From the NCBI GenBank assembly GCA_030432295.1, contig JAUIHI010000019.1, positions 59,943 through 123,942 of the forward strand: a stretch of 64,000 nucleotides of DNA, given 5' to 3'. The stretch's first letter is position 1, and the number at the start of each line of letters is the position of its first letter. Shown piece by piece: positions 43,160 to 52,041 of the stretch. The notes under the pieces were generated by a model that did not search any database, was not told where the DNA came from, and saw nothing but the letters and a program-made list of their open reading frames with translations. Origin of the DNA: Anaerolineae bacterium. GTDB lineage: Bacteria; Chloroflexota; Anaerolineae; Caldilineales; Caldilineaceae. The position numbers and the translations under genes were made by a program.

Positions 43160-44897
43160 AATCTCCCTTTGCTGTTCGTAAATCCTGCACATTTAACTGC
43201 AAACTCCGCCGCCCCTGCCATTCGTTGACTTCCAGATAGAATGCGATGTCCAGATGCGCTTCCGCGGCCAGACCGTTGGACCGCTCGCCCAGGCCAAAAC
43301 CGATGGCGTCCAGCACCGCGGAGCCGGGATAGCCGTCCAGCACCAGCTTCAGATGCTTGCCGCCGCCCACGGCCCGCGCGCTGCGTACTCGGCAATCCCG
43401 CACCACCAGCAGCGGCGACGGGTTGGCCTGTCCCAACGGCTCCAACCGGCTCAATTGGGCTTGCAACGCCCAGCTCAGATCGTCCCAGCCCACCTCCGCG
43501 TCGATATTCATACGTGGACGCAGATCGGGAACCCCGGCCAGACGTTCCCCGGCCAAGGCAGTCAACGCTTCCACAAATTCGTCGTAGCGTTCGTTGGCTA
43601 CGGTAAAACCAGCGGCCCGGCTGTGTCCGCCGTGGCGCACCAGCAGATGGCCGATCTGATCCAGCGCCGCGGTGATGTCGAATTCGTCGATGCTACGCGC
43701 GCTGCCCCGGCTCGTCTCCGGCCCCCGCTCGATCACAATCGCAGGCCGGTAGTATTGATCCGCCAGCCGTCCCGCCACCAGGCCCACAATGCCAGAGCGA
43801 AAGTCCGGGCTGGCGGTGATGAGAATCGGCGGCAGGTTTGTACCCATATCCCCCAACTGTTCCTCGGCCAGATTCTGGGCGTCAATCGTCAACTGCTGAC
43901 GCTCCCGGTTCATCGCCTCCAACTGGGCGGCCAGATCGTAGGCGTGGCTGTATTCGTCGCTGCGTAGAAGATCGTAGGCCAGTTGCGCGTTGGAAAGACG
44001 GCCCGCGGCGTTGATGCGGGGAGCCAGCCGGAAGCTGACTATTGTGCTGTCCACGCTGGCGGGCTGCATCCCGGCCACTTCCATCAGGGCAAAGAGACCC
44101 ACCCGCTGCCCCTGGGAAAGCTGGGCCAGTCCCCGCTGCACCAGAGAGCGGTTCTCCCCGATCAGCGGCATCATATCCGCAATTGTGCCCAGGGCCACCA
44201 GATCGAGGAGTTCTGCCTCCATCTCTGCGGCCTGTTCTGCCGAGAGGGATGCACCGGGCCGCTGGGAGACCGCCCGCAGCACGGCCTGGGCCAGCCGATA
44301 AGCCACGCCCACACCGGCCAGGGTCTCGAAAGTTGTGTGGTCGTCGTCCCGTCGGGGATTGATCACAGCGAAGGCTGGGGGAAGTTCTACCCCCACCGAG
44401 TGGTGATCGGTCACAATCACATCCATCCCCAGCCGTTGGGCAACGGTCACTTCTTCGATGCTGCGAATGCCGCAGTCCACCGTCACCAGCAGTTGGGCCT
44501 GCTGGCTGATGCGTTCGATAGCCTCCACATTCAGCCCATAGCCCTCGTCCACCCGGTCTGGAATGTAGCCACCCACGTTTGCGCCGGCCCGTTGCAGTGC
44601 CGAGACGAGCAGCGCGGTGGCGGTGATGCCATCCGCGTCAAAGTCGCCATAGACGCAGATGGTTTCGGCCTCGTCGATGGCGGTCAGTATGCGCTGGACC
44701 GCCCGGTGCATATCCTTCAATCGAAAGGGGTTCTCCTGCACCGCGTCCGCGCCATCCAGAAAGCTGGCGATCTGCTCCGGTTCCCGGATGCCCCGGTTGT
44801 AGAGAATCTGCAATAGAATCGGATGTTCCGGGCTGTCATCCAGAAAGTCGCTTGGAGCCGCGGGGAAGTATTCCCATCGTTTAGATTGTTCGAGCAA
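43158..44897 (-). CDS. recJ: Single-stranded-DNA-specific exonuclease RecJ
   Basis: About 579 residues. DHH phosphoesterase motifs: VYGDFDADGITATALL, VTVDCGIRS, VTDHHSVG (the DHH itself), and NPRR; DHHA1 domain with SGIVGLVAGRLADQY and GGHSRAAGFTV; then the C-terminal OB domain. Degrades ssDNA 5' to 3' in mismatch and recombinational repair. TTG 44897 is preferred: CAGGAG lies 5 nt upstream and the -10 of a good promoter (TATAAT, 44946-44941) overlaps the farther ATG at 44942, so the message should start downstream of that ATG. Confidence 0.85.
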   Translation of the reverse strand: MLEQSKRWEYFPAAPSDFLDDSPEHPILLQILYNRGIREPEQIASFLDGADAVQENPFRLKDMHRAVQRILTAIDEAETICVYGDFDADGITATALLVSALQRAGANVGGYIPDRVDEGYGLNVEAIERISQQAQLLVTVDCGIRSIEEVTVAQRLGMDVIVTDHHSVGVELPPAFAVINPRRDDDHTTFETLAGVGVAYRLAQAVLRAVSQRPGASLSAEQAAEMEAELLDLVALGTIADMMPLIGENRSLVQRGLAQLSQGQRVGLFALMEVAGMQPASVDSTIVSFRLAPRINAAGRLSNAQLAYDLLRSDEYSHAYDLAAQLEAMNRERQQLTIDAQNLAEEQLGDMGTNLPPILITASPDFRSGIVGLVAGRLADQYYRPAIVIERGPETSRGSARSIDEFDITAALDQIGHLLVRHGGHSRAAGFTVANERYDEFVEALTALAGERLAGVPDLRPRMNIDAEVGWDDLSWALQAQLSRLEPLGQANPSPLLVVRDCRVRSARAVGGGKHLKLVLDGYPGSAVLDAIGFGLGERSNGLAAEAHLDIAFYLEVNEWQGRRSLQLNVQDLRTAKGD

Positions 44898-44940
44898 AGG
44901 GGTCTCCTGACCGTAGGTGTTTTGGCTCTTTCCACTGGGC

Positions 44941-44970
44941 ATTATAGACGACGGCGGAAAGGAAAGGCAA
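44941..44970 (-). promoter_or_regulatory. Promoter of recJ
   Basis: TTGCCT (44970-44965) and TATAAT (44946-44941) are 18 bp apart on the minus strand. The expected start of transcription is near 44934, downstream of the ATG at 44942. This supports the TTG at 44897 as the true start codon. Confidence 0.6.
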
Positions 44971-45080
44971 AAGGGGGGGAGAAGGCAGAAGGCAAAAAGG
45001 GAAGGCAAAAGTGGTGGAACGGCGATAAATGGTGGTGTTCCCATTCTTTTGCCTTTTGCCTTGCTCCTTTTGTCTTTTCC
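44958..45080. repeat. Inverted repeat of AAGGCAAAAGG words between recJ and the exonuclease gene
   Basis: The left side is purine-only (GGCAAAAGG and GAAGGCAGAAGGC words, 44965-45010) and the right side has TTTTGCCTTTTGCCTTGCTCC (about 45050-45068). The inner part has GGTGGAAC...GTTCCCAT pairing. It lies between divergent recJ and exonuclease genes. A TACAAT (45099-45104) after it may be the -10 of the plus-strand gene. Confidence 0.65.
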
Positions 45081-45142
45081 AATGGCCGCTTCCTGGGCTA
45101 CAATACCCCCAACGAACCGTCCTATTCATTGGAGTTCTGCCT

Positions 45143-46552
45143 GTGTCTTCGGTTTTGGATCGTCTGCGCCGTCTGCAAAGTCTGCGCCCCCAGAATGCCC
45201 CAGAGAAGGGGCCAGTCGAGCCGGAACTGCCCCGGATCGGAGAATCCGCCGCGGGGCCGCTGGACGTGCTGGTCTCCGGCCAGGAGATCGAAAACGACGG
45301 CGGGCGCTGCTGGCTGGTGACCGAGCGCTATCCCCTGGAAACTGTGCGGGGACGCCATCCCCTGCACGCGCTCCTCTCCACAACGCCCGGTTCCATCGCC
45401 CCCCTCTACCCCAAGGCGGGGCTGGACACCGACTTCGACTTCCGCCGGGCCGCCTTCATCGACACCGAAACCAGCGGTCTGGGCGGCGGAGCGGGGGTCT
45501 ATGCGTTTATGGTGGGGGTTGGGGTTTTTGAGGGATTGGATATTGGGTATTCGGTATTGGGTAGTGACGACGCCGTTACTCAATATCCAATATCCAATAC
45601 CCAATTCACCGTCTATCAATTCTTCATGCGCCACCCCGGCGAGGAGGCCGCGCTGCTGACCGGGCTGGCAGAGTTGCTGGGGGAGCGGAGTGGGCTGGTC
45701 ACTTTCAACGGGCGCACTTTCGACGCGCCCCTGCTGCGGGGACGCTATCAGATGAACCGGCGCTTTCTGCCCGGCGGCGTGGGGTTGCCCGACGTTCTGG
45801 CCGAGGACGCGCCCCACTTTGACCTGCTCCATCCGGCCCGGCGTCTGTGGAAACGGCGGCTATCCAGCTGCTCCCTGAGCAATTTGGAGGCCCAGGTGCT
45901 GGGGCTGCACCGCACAGAAGAGGACGTGCCCGGCAGTCTGATCCCTTACCTCTACACCCAATTTTTGCAGACGGGCAACGCGGGACCGATGGCCGGTGTC
46001 TTCTATCACAACCGGGAAGATATTGTGTCGATGGTCAGCCTGGCCGAGCTGCTCTGCCGCCACTTTGCCGACCCGCTCCCGTCCGCCCAGACGGGGGAAT
46101 TGCATCCGCTGGACTTGGCGTCGGTGGGGCGGGTCCACGCGGAGTTGGGATTGTTTGAGAGCGCTGAAAGTGCCTTCGCTCACGCGTTGGACAATCTGGT
46201 TTCGACACGCTCAACCGACGATTTCAGCTCGCTGCCCGAAGTCTTCGATGCTCTGGGCTGGCTGCTCAAACGGCAGGAGCGCTGGGACGAGGCTGCCGCG
46301 ATCTGGCAGCGCTGGCTGAGCACTGTCCCTGGCCCGGACCCCCGCCCCTATGTGGAATTGGCGAAGTATTGCGAATGGCAATGCAGCGATCTGGAGCAGG
46401 CCCAGATGTGGACGGCCTGGGCGTTGCACAACCAGCAGACCGCGCCCACCCGCTTCCGCTCCCCCCAGGCCATCAACGAACTCCAACACCGGCTGGCCCG
46501 CATCCAACGCAAGCAGACCGGTGGCGACGATTCCCCTCCCGAAACGCCGTAG
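45143..46552 (+). CDS. RNase H-like domain (COG3359/YprB-type) exonuclease with TPR-like C-terminus
   Basis: 469 residues. The nuclease core has AAFIDTETSGLGGG (DxE, first metal site), VTFNGRTFDAPLL, FDLLHPARRLWKRRL, and YHNREDIVSM with the last catalytic Asp. The C-terminal third carries TPR-like helices (ELGLFESAESAFAHAL, RWDEAAAIWQRWL). Between FMVGVGVFEG and FTVYQFFMRHPGEE, about 22 residues (LDIGYSVLGSDD to YPISNT) encode a palindromic heptamer element, 45534-45607, not expected in the family at this beta-turn. GTG 45143 has GGAG 8 nt upstream. The insertion is in frame, so the protein may still fold. Confidence 0.8.
   Translation: MSSVLDRLRRLQSLRPQNAPEKGPVEPELPRIGESAAGPLDVLVSGQEIENDGGRCWLVTERYPLETVRGRHPLHALLSTTPGSIAPLYPKAGLDTDFDFRRAAFIDTETSGLGGGAGVYAFMVGVGVFEGLDIGYSVLGSDDAVTQYPISNTQFTVYQFFMRHPGEEAALLTGLAELLGERSGLVTFNGRTFDAPLLRGRYQMNRRFLPGGVGLPDVLAEDAPHFDLLHPARRLWKRRLSSCSLSNLEAQVLGLHRTEEDVPGSLIPYLYTQFLQTGNAGPMAGVFYHNREDIVSMVSLAELLCRHFADPLPSAQTGELHPLDLASVGRVHAELGLFESAESAFAHALDNLVSTRSTDDFSSLPEVFDALGWLLKRQERWDEAAAIWQRWLSTVPGPDPRPYVELAKYCEWQCSDLEQAQMWTAWALHNQQTAPTRFRSPQAINELQHRLARIQRKQTGGDDSPPETP
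45534..45607. repeat. Palindromic heptamer element inserted in frame inside a coding region
   Basis: Left arm words GATTGGA, TATTGGG, TATTCGG, TATTGGG (45534-45561) pair with right arm words ATATCCA, ATATCCA, ATACCCA (45583-45603); most mismatches are G-U compatible. The words match the intergenic element at 4340-4416. The length keeps the reading frame. Confidence 0.85.
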
Positions 46553-46641
46553 CACAGGTGGAAAGCTTGCGCTACAAAACCACACACCAGAAACATAGCG
46601 GACACGCGCGGAAATGATACTGCGAACGCGAAGAAATGCGA

Positions 46642-46865
46642 ATTGTATGCTGCGTGCTGCGTAAGTCGGGTATCATTCGAGTATTTCTGTTGATCTATGC
46701 AGTGAGTCTACTGCAAAAACCGAGTTTTTCGTGCAGATCGCCCGGATTTTCAGGAGTGGTTCGGGCTCAAAAACTCGGTTTTTAGCCTTTTTGCAGTAGA
46801 GTCATGCAGCACAACGCCCGAAAACGTCCCAATCGTCCCCTGCTTATGCAGCACGCAGTATGAAG
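46642..46865. repeat. Nested inverted repeats (one element inside another)
   Basis: Outer arms: ATGCTGCGTGCTGCG-type sequence 46642-46665 with 46843-46865. Inner element: 46703-46729 (TGAGTCTACTGCA, AAAACCGAGTTTTT) with 46769-46804, the second copy of the family at 27643-27745. It fills most of the 369-bp gap between the exonuclease and SCP2 genes; no gene in the gap. Confidence 0.75.
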
Positions 46866-46921
46866 CATCCTTCGCAGTACCAATTCATCTCCCCACCAAT
46901 TTCACCAAAGGAGCATCCCCA

Positions 46922-47311
46922 ATGGGCGCAAAATTCCCCAGCCAGGCCTGGGCCGACGCAATGAAAGAAGCCGTGAACAGTTCCGAAGCCTATGCCGCCG
47001 CAGCCAAGAACTGGGAAGGCGACTTCTACTTTGTCGTCAGCGGCAGCGAAGAGATGATCTATATGGACCTGTGGCACGGCCAGTGTCGGGACGCAGCCTA
47101 CACCACCGACCCGGCCTACAAAACGCCGGAGTTCAAAATCACCGCCAAACACGACCAGTGGGTGAAGGTCCTCCAGGGCAAGCTCGACCCGATTCAGGGG
47201 ATGATGACCCGCCAGTTGAAGCTGGACGGAAATCTGATCAAAATTATGCAGAATGTGAAAGCGGCCCAGGAGTTGGTGGGCTGCGCCACACAAGTGGATA
47301 CGGAGTTTTAG
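46922..47311 (+). CDS. SCP2 sterol-binding domain protein
   Basis: 129 residues, a single SCP2/sterol-carrier fold: an acidic helix, [39 protein letters not shown] and [19 protein letters not shown], the typical 'GKLD...G.L.L.G' run. It binds lipids or acyl-CoA in a hydrophobic tunnel. Start ATG has AAAGGAGC 8 nt upstream. The next gene, an Fe-alcohol dehydrogenase, starts at the base right after its stop, so they are cotranslated; it may hand a lipid aldehyde or alcohol to the dehydrogenase. Confidence 0.8.
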   Translation: MGAKFPSQAWADAMKEAVNSSEAYAAAAKNWEGDFYFVVSGSEEMIYMDLWHGQCRDAAYTTDPAYKTPEFKITAKHDQWVKVLQGKLDPIQGMMTRQLKLDGNLIKIMQNVKAAQELVGCATQVDTEF

Positions 47312-48478
47312 ATGTGGTTCTTCTCTTCGCCCCAAATTATCTTTGGTGAAGACGCCCTGGACCATCTGGAAGAGTTGCCGGGCAAGCGGGCTTTTATCGT
47401 CACCGACCCGGTGCTGGACAGTCTGGACTTCACCGCGCGCGTCCGTGGCCATTTGACCGCGGCTGGAATGGAAGTGCAGGTCTTCGCCGAAGTGGAGCCG
47501 GACCCCAGCATCCAGACTGTGCGCCGGGGTGTGGCGCAGATCGCCGCCTTCCAGCCGGACTGGATTGTGGGGTTGGGCGGGGGCAGTTCCCTGGACGCGG
47601 CCAAAGGGATGTGGGCGCTCTACGAACGGCCCGATCTGGAGCCGGAGGAGATTTCCCCGGTCTTCGATCTGAAACTGCACAAATGCAAGCTGGTCGCCAT
47701 CCCCACCACCAGCGGCACGGGCAGCGAAGCCACAATGTACGTCGTCCTCAGCGACCCGGAGCAGCGGCGCAAAATCTCCGTGGGCAACCGGGAACTGATC
47801 CCGACGCTTGCCCTTATCGATCCCTCCCTGACCAGCCAACTGCCACCGAGGGTGACTGCCGACACCGGGCTGGATGCGCTGACCCACGCGGTCGAAGCCT
47901 ACACGGCCAACTTTCGCAACGACTACAGCGACGCTCTGGCCCTGAAAGCTGCGGAACTGGTCTTCTGCTATCTGCCCCGGGCCTATGAGCAGGGCCACAC
48001 AGACAGCGAAGCCCGGGAAAAGATGGCAAACGCGGCCACCCTGGCCGGGCTGGCCTTTGGCAACTCCCTTGTGGGGATGGCCCACGCCCTGGGCCACAGC
48101 TTCGGCGGCTACTTCAAAATTCCCCACGGGCGGGCCGTCTCCCTTTTTCTGCCCTATGTGATGGAGTACACGGCCAATGCGGGGGGCAGCCGCTACGGGG
48201 AGATCGCCCGCCACCTGCGCCTGACCGACGGCGACGACGAGCAGCGCGGCGCGCGTATTCTCATCGACGCCACCCGCAGCCTGGAAGAGCGATTGGGCCA
48301 GCCCACGTCCATCGCAGCAATGGGCATCAGCCCCGCAGCGTTGGAAGAAGCGCTGGAAACTCTCTGCGCCCACGCCCTCTCGGACAGCGCCATTCTGGCC
48401 GCGCCCCGCATGCCCGCAGGGGATGAGTTGGAGCGGCTCTTTTTGTACGCGATGGAGGGGAAGGAAGTGGATTTTTAA
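47312..48478 (+). CDS. Iron-containing alcohol dehydrogenase
   Basis: 388 residues, group III Fe-ADH. NAD(P) motif VGLGGGSSLDAAKG, IPTTSGTGSEAT, the metal-site aspartate and histidines in DTGLDALTHAVEAY and HALGHSFGGYFKIPHG. Interconverts an alcohol and an aldehyde or ketone. The ATG abuts the SCP2 stop. Start and length are normal. Confidence 0.88.
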   Translation: MWFFSSPQIIFGEDALDHLEELPGKRAFIVTDPVLDSLDFTARVRGHLTAAGMEVQVFAEVEPDPSIQTVRRGVAQIAAFQPDWIVGLGGGSSLDAAKGMWALYERPDLEPEEISPVFDLKLHKCKLVAIPTTSGTGSEATMYVVLSDPEQRRKISVGNRELIPTLALIDPSLTSQLPPRVTADTGLDALTHAVEAYTANFRNDYSDALALKAAELVFCYLPRAYEQGHTDSEAREKMANAATLAGLAFGNSLVGMAHALGHSFGGYFKIPHGRAVSLFLPYVMEYTANAGGSRYGEIARHLRLTDGDDEQRGARILIDATRSLEERLGQPTSIAAMGISPAALEEALETLCAHALSDSAILAAPRMPAGDELERLFLYAMEGKEVDF

Positions 48479-48773
48479 GGGGATAGTTGGGTGGTGAGTA
48501 TGGGAAAAGGCGAGTGTCGCGCTCACCGGAGTTATTGGTGATGAGATACTTGCCTTTTATTATTTGAAAAGAAATCTACAATTTGGCAACGGATAGAATG
48601 GTAGATTATAGTTTGTGTAAGCTAAAACCGTTATAACTTTACCGTTATAACTTTGTGGAAAAATGAGTATGGGAAGCTATGGAACCTAATCGTAAATGAG
48701 GCGGGTATATGGAGATTCCATATAGATGACGTTCGGGTATCTAAAACCGGTAAATAATAAATGGGATATTTCG
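48479..48773. other. AT-rich intergenic region with a 14-bp tandem repeat
   Basis: ACCGTTATAACTTT occurs twice in immediate tandem (48627-48640 and 48641-48654), 120 bp before the zinc-ribbon gene. This looks like an operator or a promoter-region repeat. The composition drops sharply compared with both sides, marking an acquired patch. No gene seen in it. Confidence 0.5.
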
Positions 48774-49304
48774 ATGAACAACTCAAGTCCAGATAATGAA
48801 AGCCAAATTCAAAAATACAAGACTGAACCTAAAGGGATAAGAAATGCACCTGACTTAGCTAACGTGTGTATGAAATGTGACTCCAGGAATGTCAGCATTA
48901 ACCCACCTAACAAAGGATATCAGCACGAATGTAAAAAATGTGGTTACAAATGGTACAGGAACAATTGCTGGAATTGTAGTAACGGAATTGTCGACAGTCG
49001 TGATCCCGAAACACCACGCTGTGAAGTCTGCGGATGGTATAAATGCGCTGTATGTGGAGCCTGCCATCTAAACGGATGTCGGACTAATCCTTACAATAGG
49101 AGCAATCGTCTTACGCGTAATACAGCGGTGGATTTAACGGATAAAGAATTAGAGGATTTGGAAGATAAATTGCTGGATATCTTTAACTCTCCAAATTTGA
49201 GAAGCTCAAGGGGTGGATGGCCAAGCGATCCAACAGATTACGACGGTATGGCTCAAGACTGGGGTTATGAGGATTGGGACGAATTCTATCATTCGCGCGA
49301 TTAA
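48774..49304 (+). CDS. Multi-zinc-ribbon protein, unknown function
   Basis: 176 residues if started at ATG 48774; an ATG at 48726 with GGAG upstream would add 16. At least four CxxC pairs occur within 75 residues: CMKC, CKKC, CWNC, CEVC, CAVCGAC, forming two or three zinc ribbons. The tail is acidic with YDGMAQDWGYEDWDEFY. AT-rich codons unlike the neighbours point to transfer. No family name is certain. It could be a DNA- or RNA-binding regulator. Confidence 0.55.
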   Translation: MNNSSPDNESQIQKYKTEPKGIRNAPDLANVCMKCDSRNVSINPPNKGYQHECKKCGYKWYRNNCWNCSNGIVDSRDPETPRCEVCGWYKCAVCGACHLNGCRTNPYNRSNRLTRNTAVDLTDKELEDLEDKLLDIFNSPNLRSSRGGWPSDPTDYDGMAQDWGYEDWDEFYHSRD

Positions 49305-49478
49305 TATTTTGATCGAACGCTAATTGAACTACTGCCAGCCTATATCTGCCCACTTCCGTATACACACCCGAGTGATAGCGCCGTCCGTCACAGGCCGCTT
49401 TGACCCGTTCCGCCGACATCCGCTGGGCTGGTTCGTGAATCCACTTCCCACTTAGAGGGAGTAAAAGAACGAGGGCGA

Positions 49479-49715
49479 TTGGCGATTCAGGCAGATTTGC
49501 TCATACAGGAATATAAACTCAACCATCGACAGGCCATAGCGCTCCGCTATCTTCTCACCGAAGGCGAATTGTCGATTCAAACCTATGAAGAACTGTTGCC
49601 TGACGTAAATCGTCGCACATTGCAGCGAGATTTGAAGGGTATGGTGGACAAGCAGATGTTAGCGATTAGTGGTGCAACCAATCAAGCCGTCTATCGTCTC
49701 TTCGTGAAAAGTTGA
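49479..49715 (+). pseudogene. Winged-helix fragment (C-terminal part of a regulator or Fic-like protein)
   Basis: 78 residues starting at a TTG (GAACGAGGG ahead). LNHRQAIALRYLLTEGELSIQTYEEL, then NRRTLQRDLKGMVDKQMLAI, is a winged helix as found at the C-end of Fic proteins and COG2865 regulators. The expected N-terminal domain is missing, so it may be a remnant, although a stand-alone small regulator is possible. It sits at the edge of the AT-rich patch. Confidence 0.45.
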
Positions 49716-49797
49716 ACTCACGACAACTTGTGACACAAACTTGCGACAACTTGTGACACAGTAGTTGCCTGCTAACTCCCACGCAAATGGAGCACCC

Positions 49798-51366
49798 ATG
49801 TCCACTGCAACAGTTCAGTCTCGCCCCAATATTCTCTTCGCCTTTGCCGACGATTGGGGCCGCTATGCCAGCGCCTATCGACAGTTCGAAGGCCCCGACT
49901 CGTGGAACCAACTGATCGAGACGCCCCACTTTGACCGCATTGCCAGCGAAGGGGTGATCTTCCAGAACGCCTTCGTGCCTGCCCCCACCTGCACCCCCTG
50001 CCGCAGTTCCATTCTCTCCGGCCAATATTTCTGGCAGACGGGTTTGGGCGCGATTCTGGAAGGCGCACGCTGGGACGAAGCCATCCCCACCTATCCCCTG
50101 GAACTGGAAAAAGCAGGCTATCACATCGGCTACACCTACAAAGTCTGGTCGCCGGGCCGGGCACACAACGCTCCCTATGGAGCCGAGCGCACCCGCTACG
50201 AACTCGCGGGCAACCACTATCGCCGCTTCTCCCACTACGTCACCGAACGGGGCGGGGAGATCGGCAACGAAGCCGCCAAGCAGGAACTCTACGACGAGAC
50301 CCGCCGCAACTTCGACGCCTTTCTGGACGCCCGCCCGGACGGGCAACCCTTCTGCTACTGGTGGGGACCCACCAACACCCACCGCACCTGGGAGCGGGGT
50401 TCGGGCAAGGCCCTGTGGGGGCTGGAGCCGGACGATCTCCAGGGCCGCCTGCCCGCCTTTCTGCCCGATGTCCACGACGTGCGCGAGGATGTGGCCGACT
50501 ATCTGGGCGAGTGTCTGGCTGTGGATGCCGGGCTGGGGGTGTTGCTGGCCCGGCTGGAAGAGCTGGGCGAACTGGACAACACACTGATTGTGGTCAGCGG
50601 CGATCACGGCATCCCCGGTATTCCTCGGGCCAAATGCAATCTCTATAACATCGGCTGCGAAGTGGCCCTGGCCGCCCGCTTGCCCGGCCACATTCCCCCA
50701 GGCCGCGCCGTCGAGGACTTTGTGAATCTGATGGACCTGGCCCCGACTTTTCTGGACGCGGCAGGCGTAGACATCCCGGCGACAGTGACGGGCCGTAGCC
50801 TGTGGCCCCTTCTGCAAAGCAGCGCCGACGGCCAGGTAGAGGCGGGCCGCACATCCGTCGTCTTGGGCCGGGAGCGTCACGTCTGGGCGGCGCGAGAGGG
50901 CTGCCTGCCCTATCCCCAGCGGGCCATTCGTACCCGGGACTTTCTCTATGTCCACAACTTTGCCCCCGACCGTTGGCCCATCGGCGATCCCCAGGGGCTG
51001 GACGATCCCAGTGCGCCCGCTCCCTCTTTCGACGAATTGTGCAACAATACGCGCATCGCCTATTCCGACATCGACGGCGGCCCCACCAAAGCCTGGATGA
51101 TCCACCACCGGGCCGAACCGGAGGTCTGGCCCCTCTTTGATCTGAGCTTTGGCAAACGCCCCCGCGAGGAACTGTACGACCTGGCCGCGGACCCGGACTA
51201 TATGCGCAATCTGGCGGCAGACCCGGCCTACGACCCGGTGCGGGAGGCGTTGGCAGCCCAACTGATGGGGGTATTGCGCCAGCAGGCCGACCCCCGCCTG
51301 GTCGAGGAGCCGTGCCGCTTTGAGCATCCGCCCTACGCCGGGCCAGTGGACGATCCCGGCCTGTAA
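49798..51366 (+). CDS. Sulfatase (formylglycine-dependent)
   Basis: 522 residues. The signature C65-T-P-C-R69 (CxPxR) gives formylglycine from C65; the second cysteine at position 68 is unusual (most have Ser/Ala). N-terminal metal site RPNILFAFADDWGRYASA; DHGIPGIPRAKCNLY and the C-terminal LYDLAADPDYMRNL are typical. Hydrolyses sulfate esters, likely of polysaccharides. No signal peptide is visible, so it may be cytoplasmic. ATG 49798 has GGAGCACC upstream. No formylglycine-generating enzyme is in the window. Confidence 0.85.
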   Translation: MSTATVQSRPNILFAFADDWGRYASAYRQFEGPDSWNQLIETPHFDRIASEGVIFQNAFVPAPTCTPCRSSILSGQYFWQTGLGAILEGARWDEAIPTYPLELEKAGYHIGYTYKVWSPGRAHNAPYGAERTRYELAGNHYRRFSHYVTERGGEIGNEAAKQELYDETRRNFDAFLDARPDGQPFCYWWGPTNTHRTWERGSGKALWGLEPDDLQGRLPAFLPDVHDVREDVADYLGECLAVDAGLGVLLARLEELGELDNTLIVVSGDHGIPGIPRAKCNLYNIGCEVALAARLPGHIPPGRAVEDFVNLMDLAPTFLDAAGVDIPATVTGRSLWPLLQSSADGQVEAGRTSVVLGRERHVWAAREGCLPYPQRAIRTRDFLYVHNFAPDRWPIGDPQGLDDPSAPAPSFDELCNNTRIAYSDIDGGPTKAWMIHHRAEPEVWPLFDLSFGKRPREELYDLAADPDYMRNLAADPAYDPVREALAAQLMGVLRQQADPRLVEEPCRFEHPPYAGPVDDPGL

Positions 51367-51706
51367 CTTGACGGCAGAAAAGCCGAAATTCTGCTATCCG
51401 GGGGGTGGTGGCCCTCACCGCCCCCTAGCGGCTGGTGGGAAGATTTACCCCCTCCTAACCTCCCCCGCAGCGGGGGAGGGACTGTCGGCGGGACGGGTGG
51501 CGATGGATGTACAGCCGAAAAGTCGGCGAGCGATCGGCTCCTCCCCCAGAATGGGGGAGGCCGGGTGGGGGTCTGTCGGTCGCGCTGGGAGAGGCGGGGG
51601 GTTGGGGGCGATTGGCGCAGGTGGCGAATGTCTCGTGCCCATCGCTCCGCGTGGGCACGGCGCTGTGGGCGCTCTGCGTCCCGGTGCTGTTGGCGAGTGG
51701 GGTACC

Positions 51707-51740
51707 AGAAGTTCGACTTTTTCCGAAAAGTCGAACTTCT
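51707..51740. repeat. Inverted repeat, AGAAGTTCGACTTTT family, copy 2
   Basis: Left arm 51707-51722 and right arm 51725-51740; the 15-nt word AGAAGTTCGACTTTT and its complement are the same as at 43126-43159. It is followed by TTTTCTTTTT, so it could terminate transcription on the plus strand. Confidence 0.75.
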
Positions 51741-52041
51741 TTTTCTTTTTGTGTCCGGGTGATGTTGGCCCTCACCGCCCCCTAGCGGCTGATGGGAAGG
51801 TCGGGTGTTTGTGGTTTGGGGAAGATTTACCCCACCCCAGCCCTCCCCTTGCCGCTGCGCTAAGGGGAGGGGGCTGATTGGCGCGTAGGTGGCGATGGAT
51901 GTACAGCCGAAAAGTCGGCGAGCGATCGGCTCCTCCCCCAGAATGGGGGAGGCCGGGAGGGGGTCTGTCGGTTGCGCTAGGAGCGGCGAGGGGGTGGGAC
52001 GATTGGTGCGTTCATCCCAGAAATTGTACTGGTCAACGGGA

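Noticed and set aside
49320..49478. Possible minus-strand gene fragment reading RVKAACDGRRYHSGVYTEVG
   Set aside because: Looks slightly protein-like but has no family match by eye, no ribosome site and no continuation; left unannotated.
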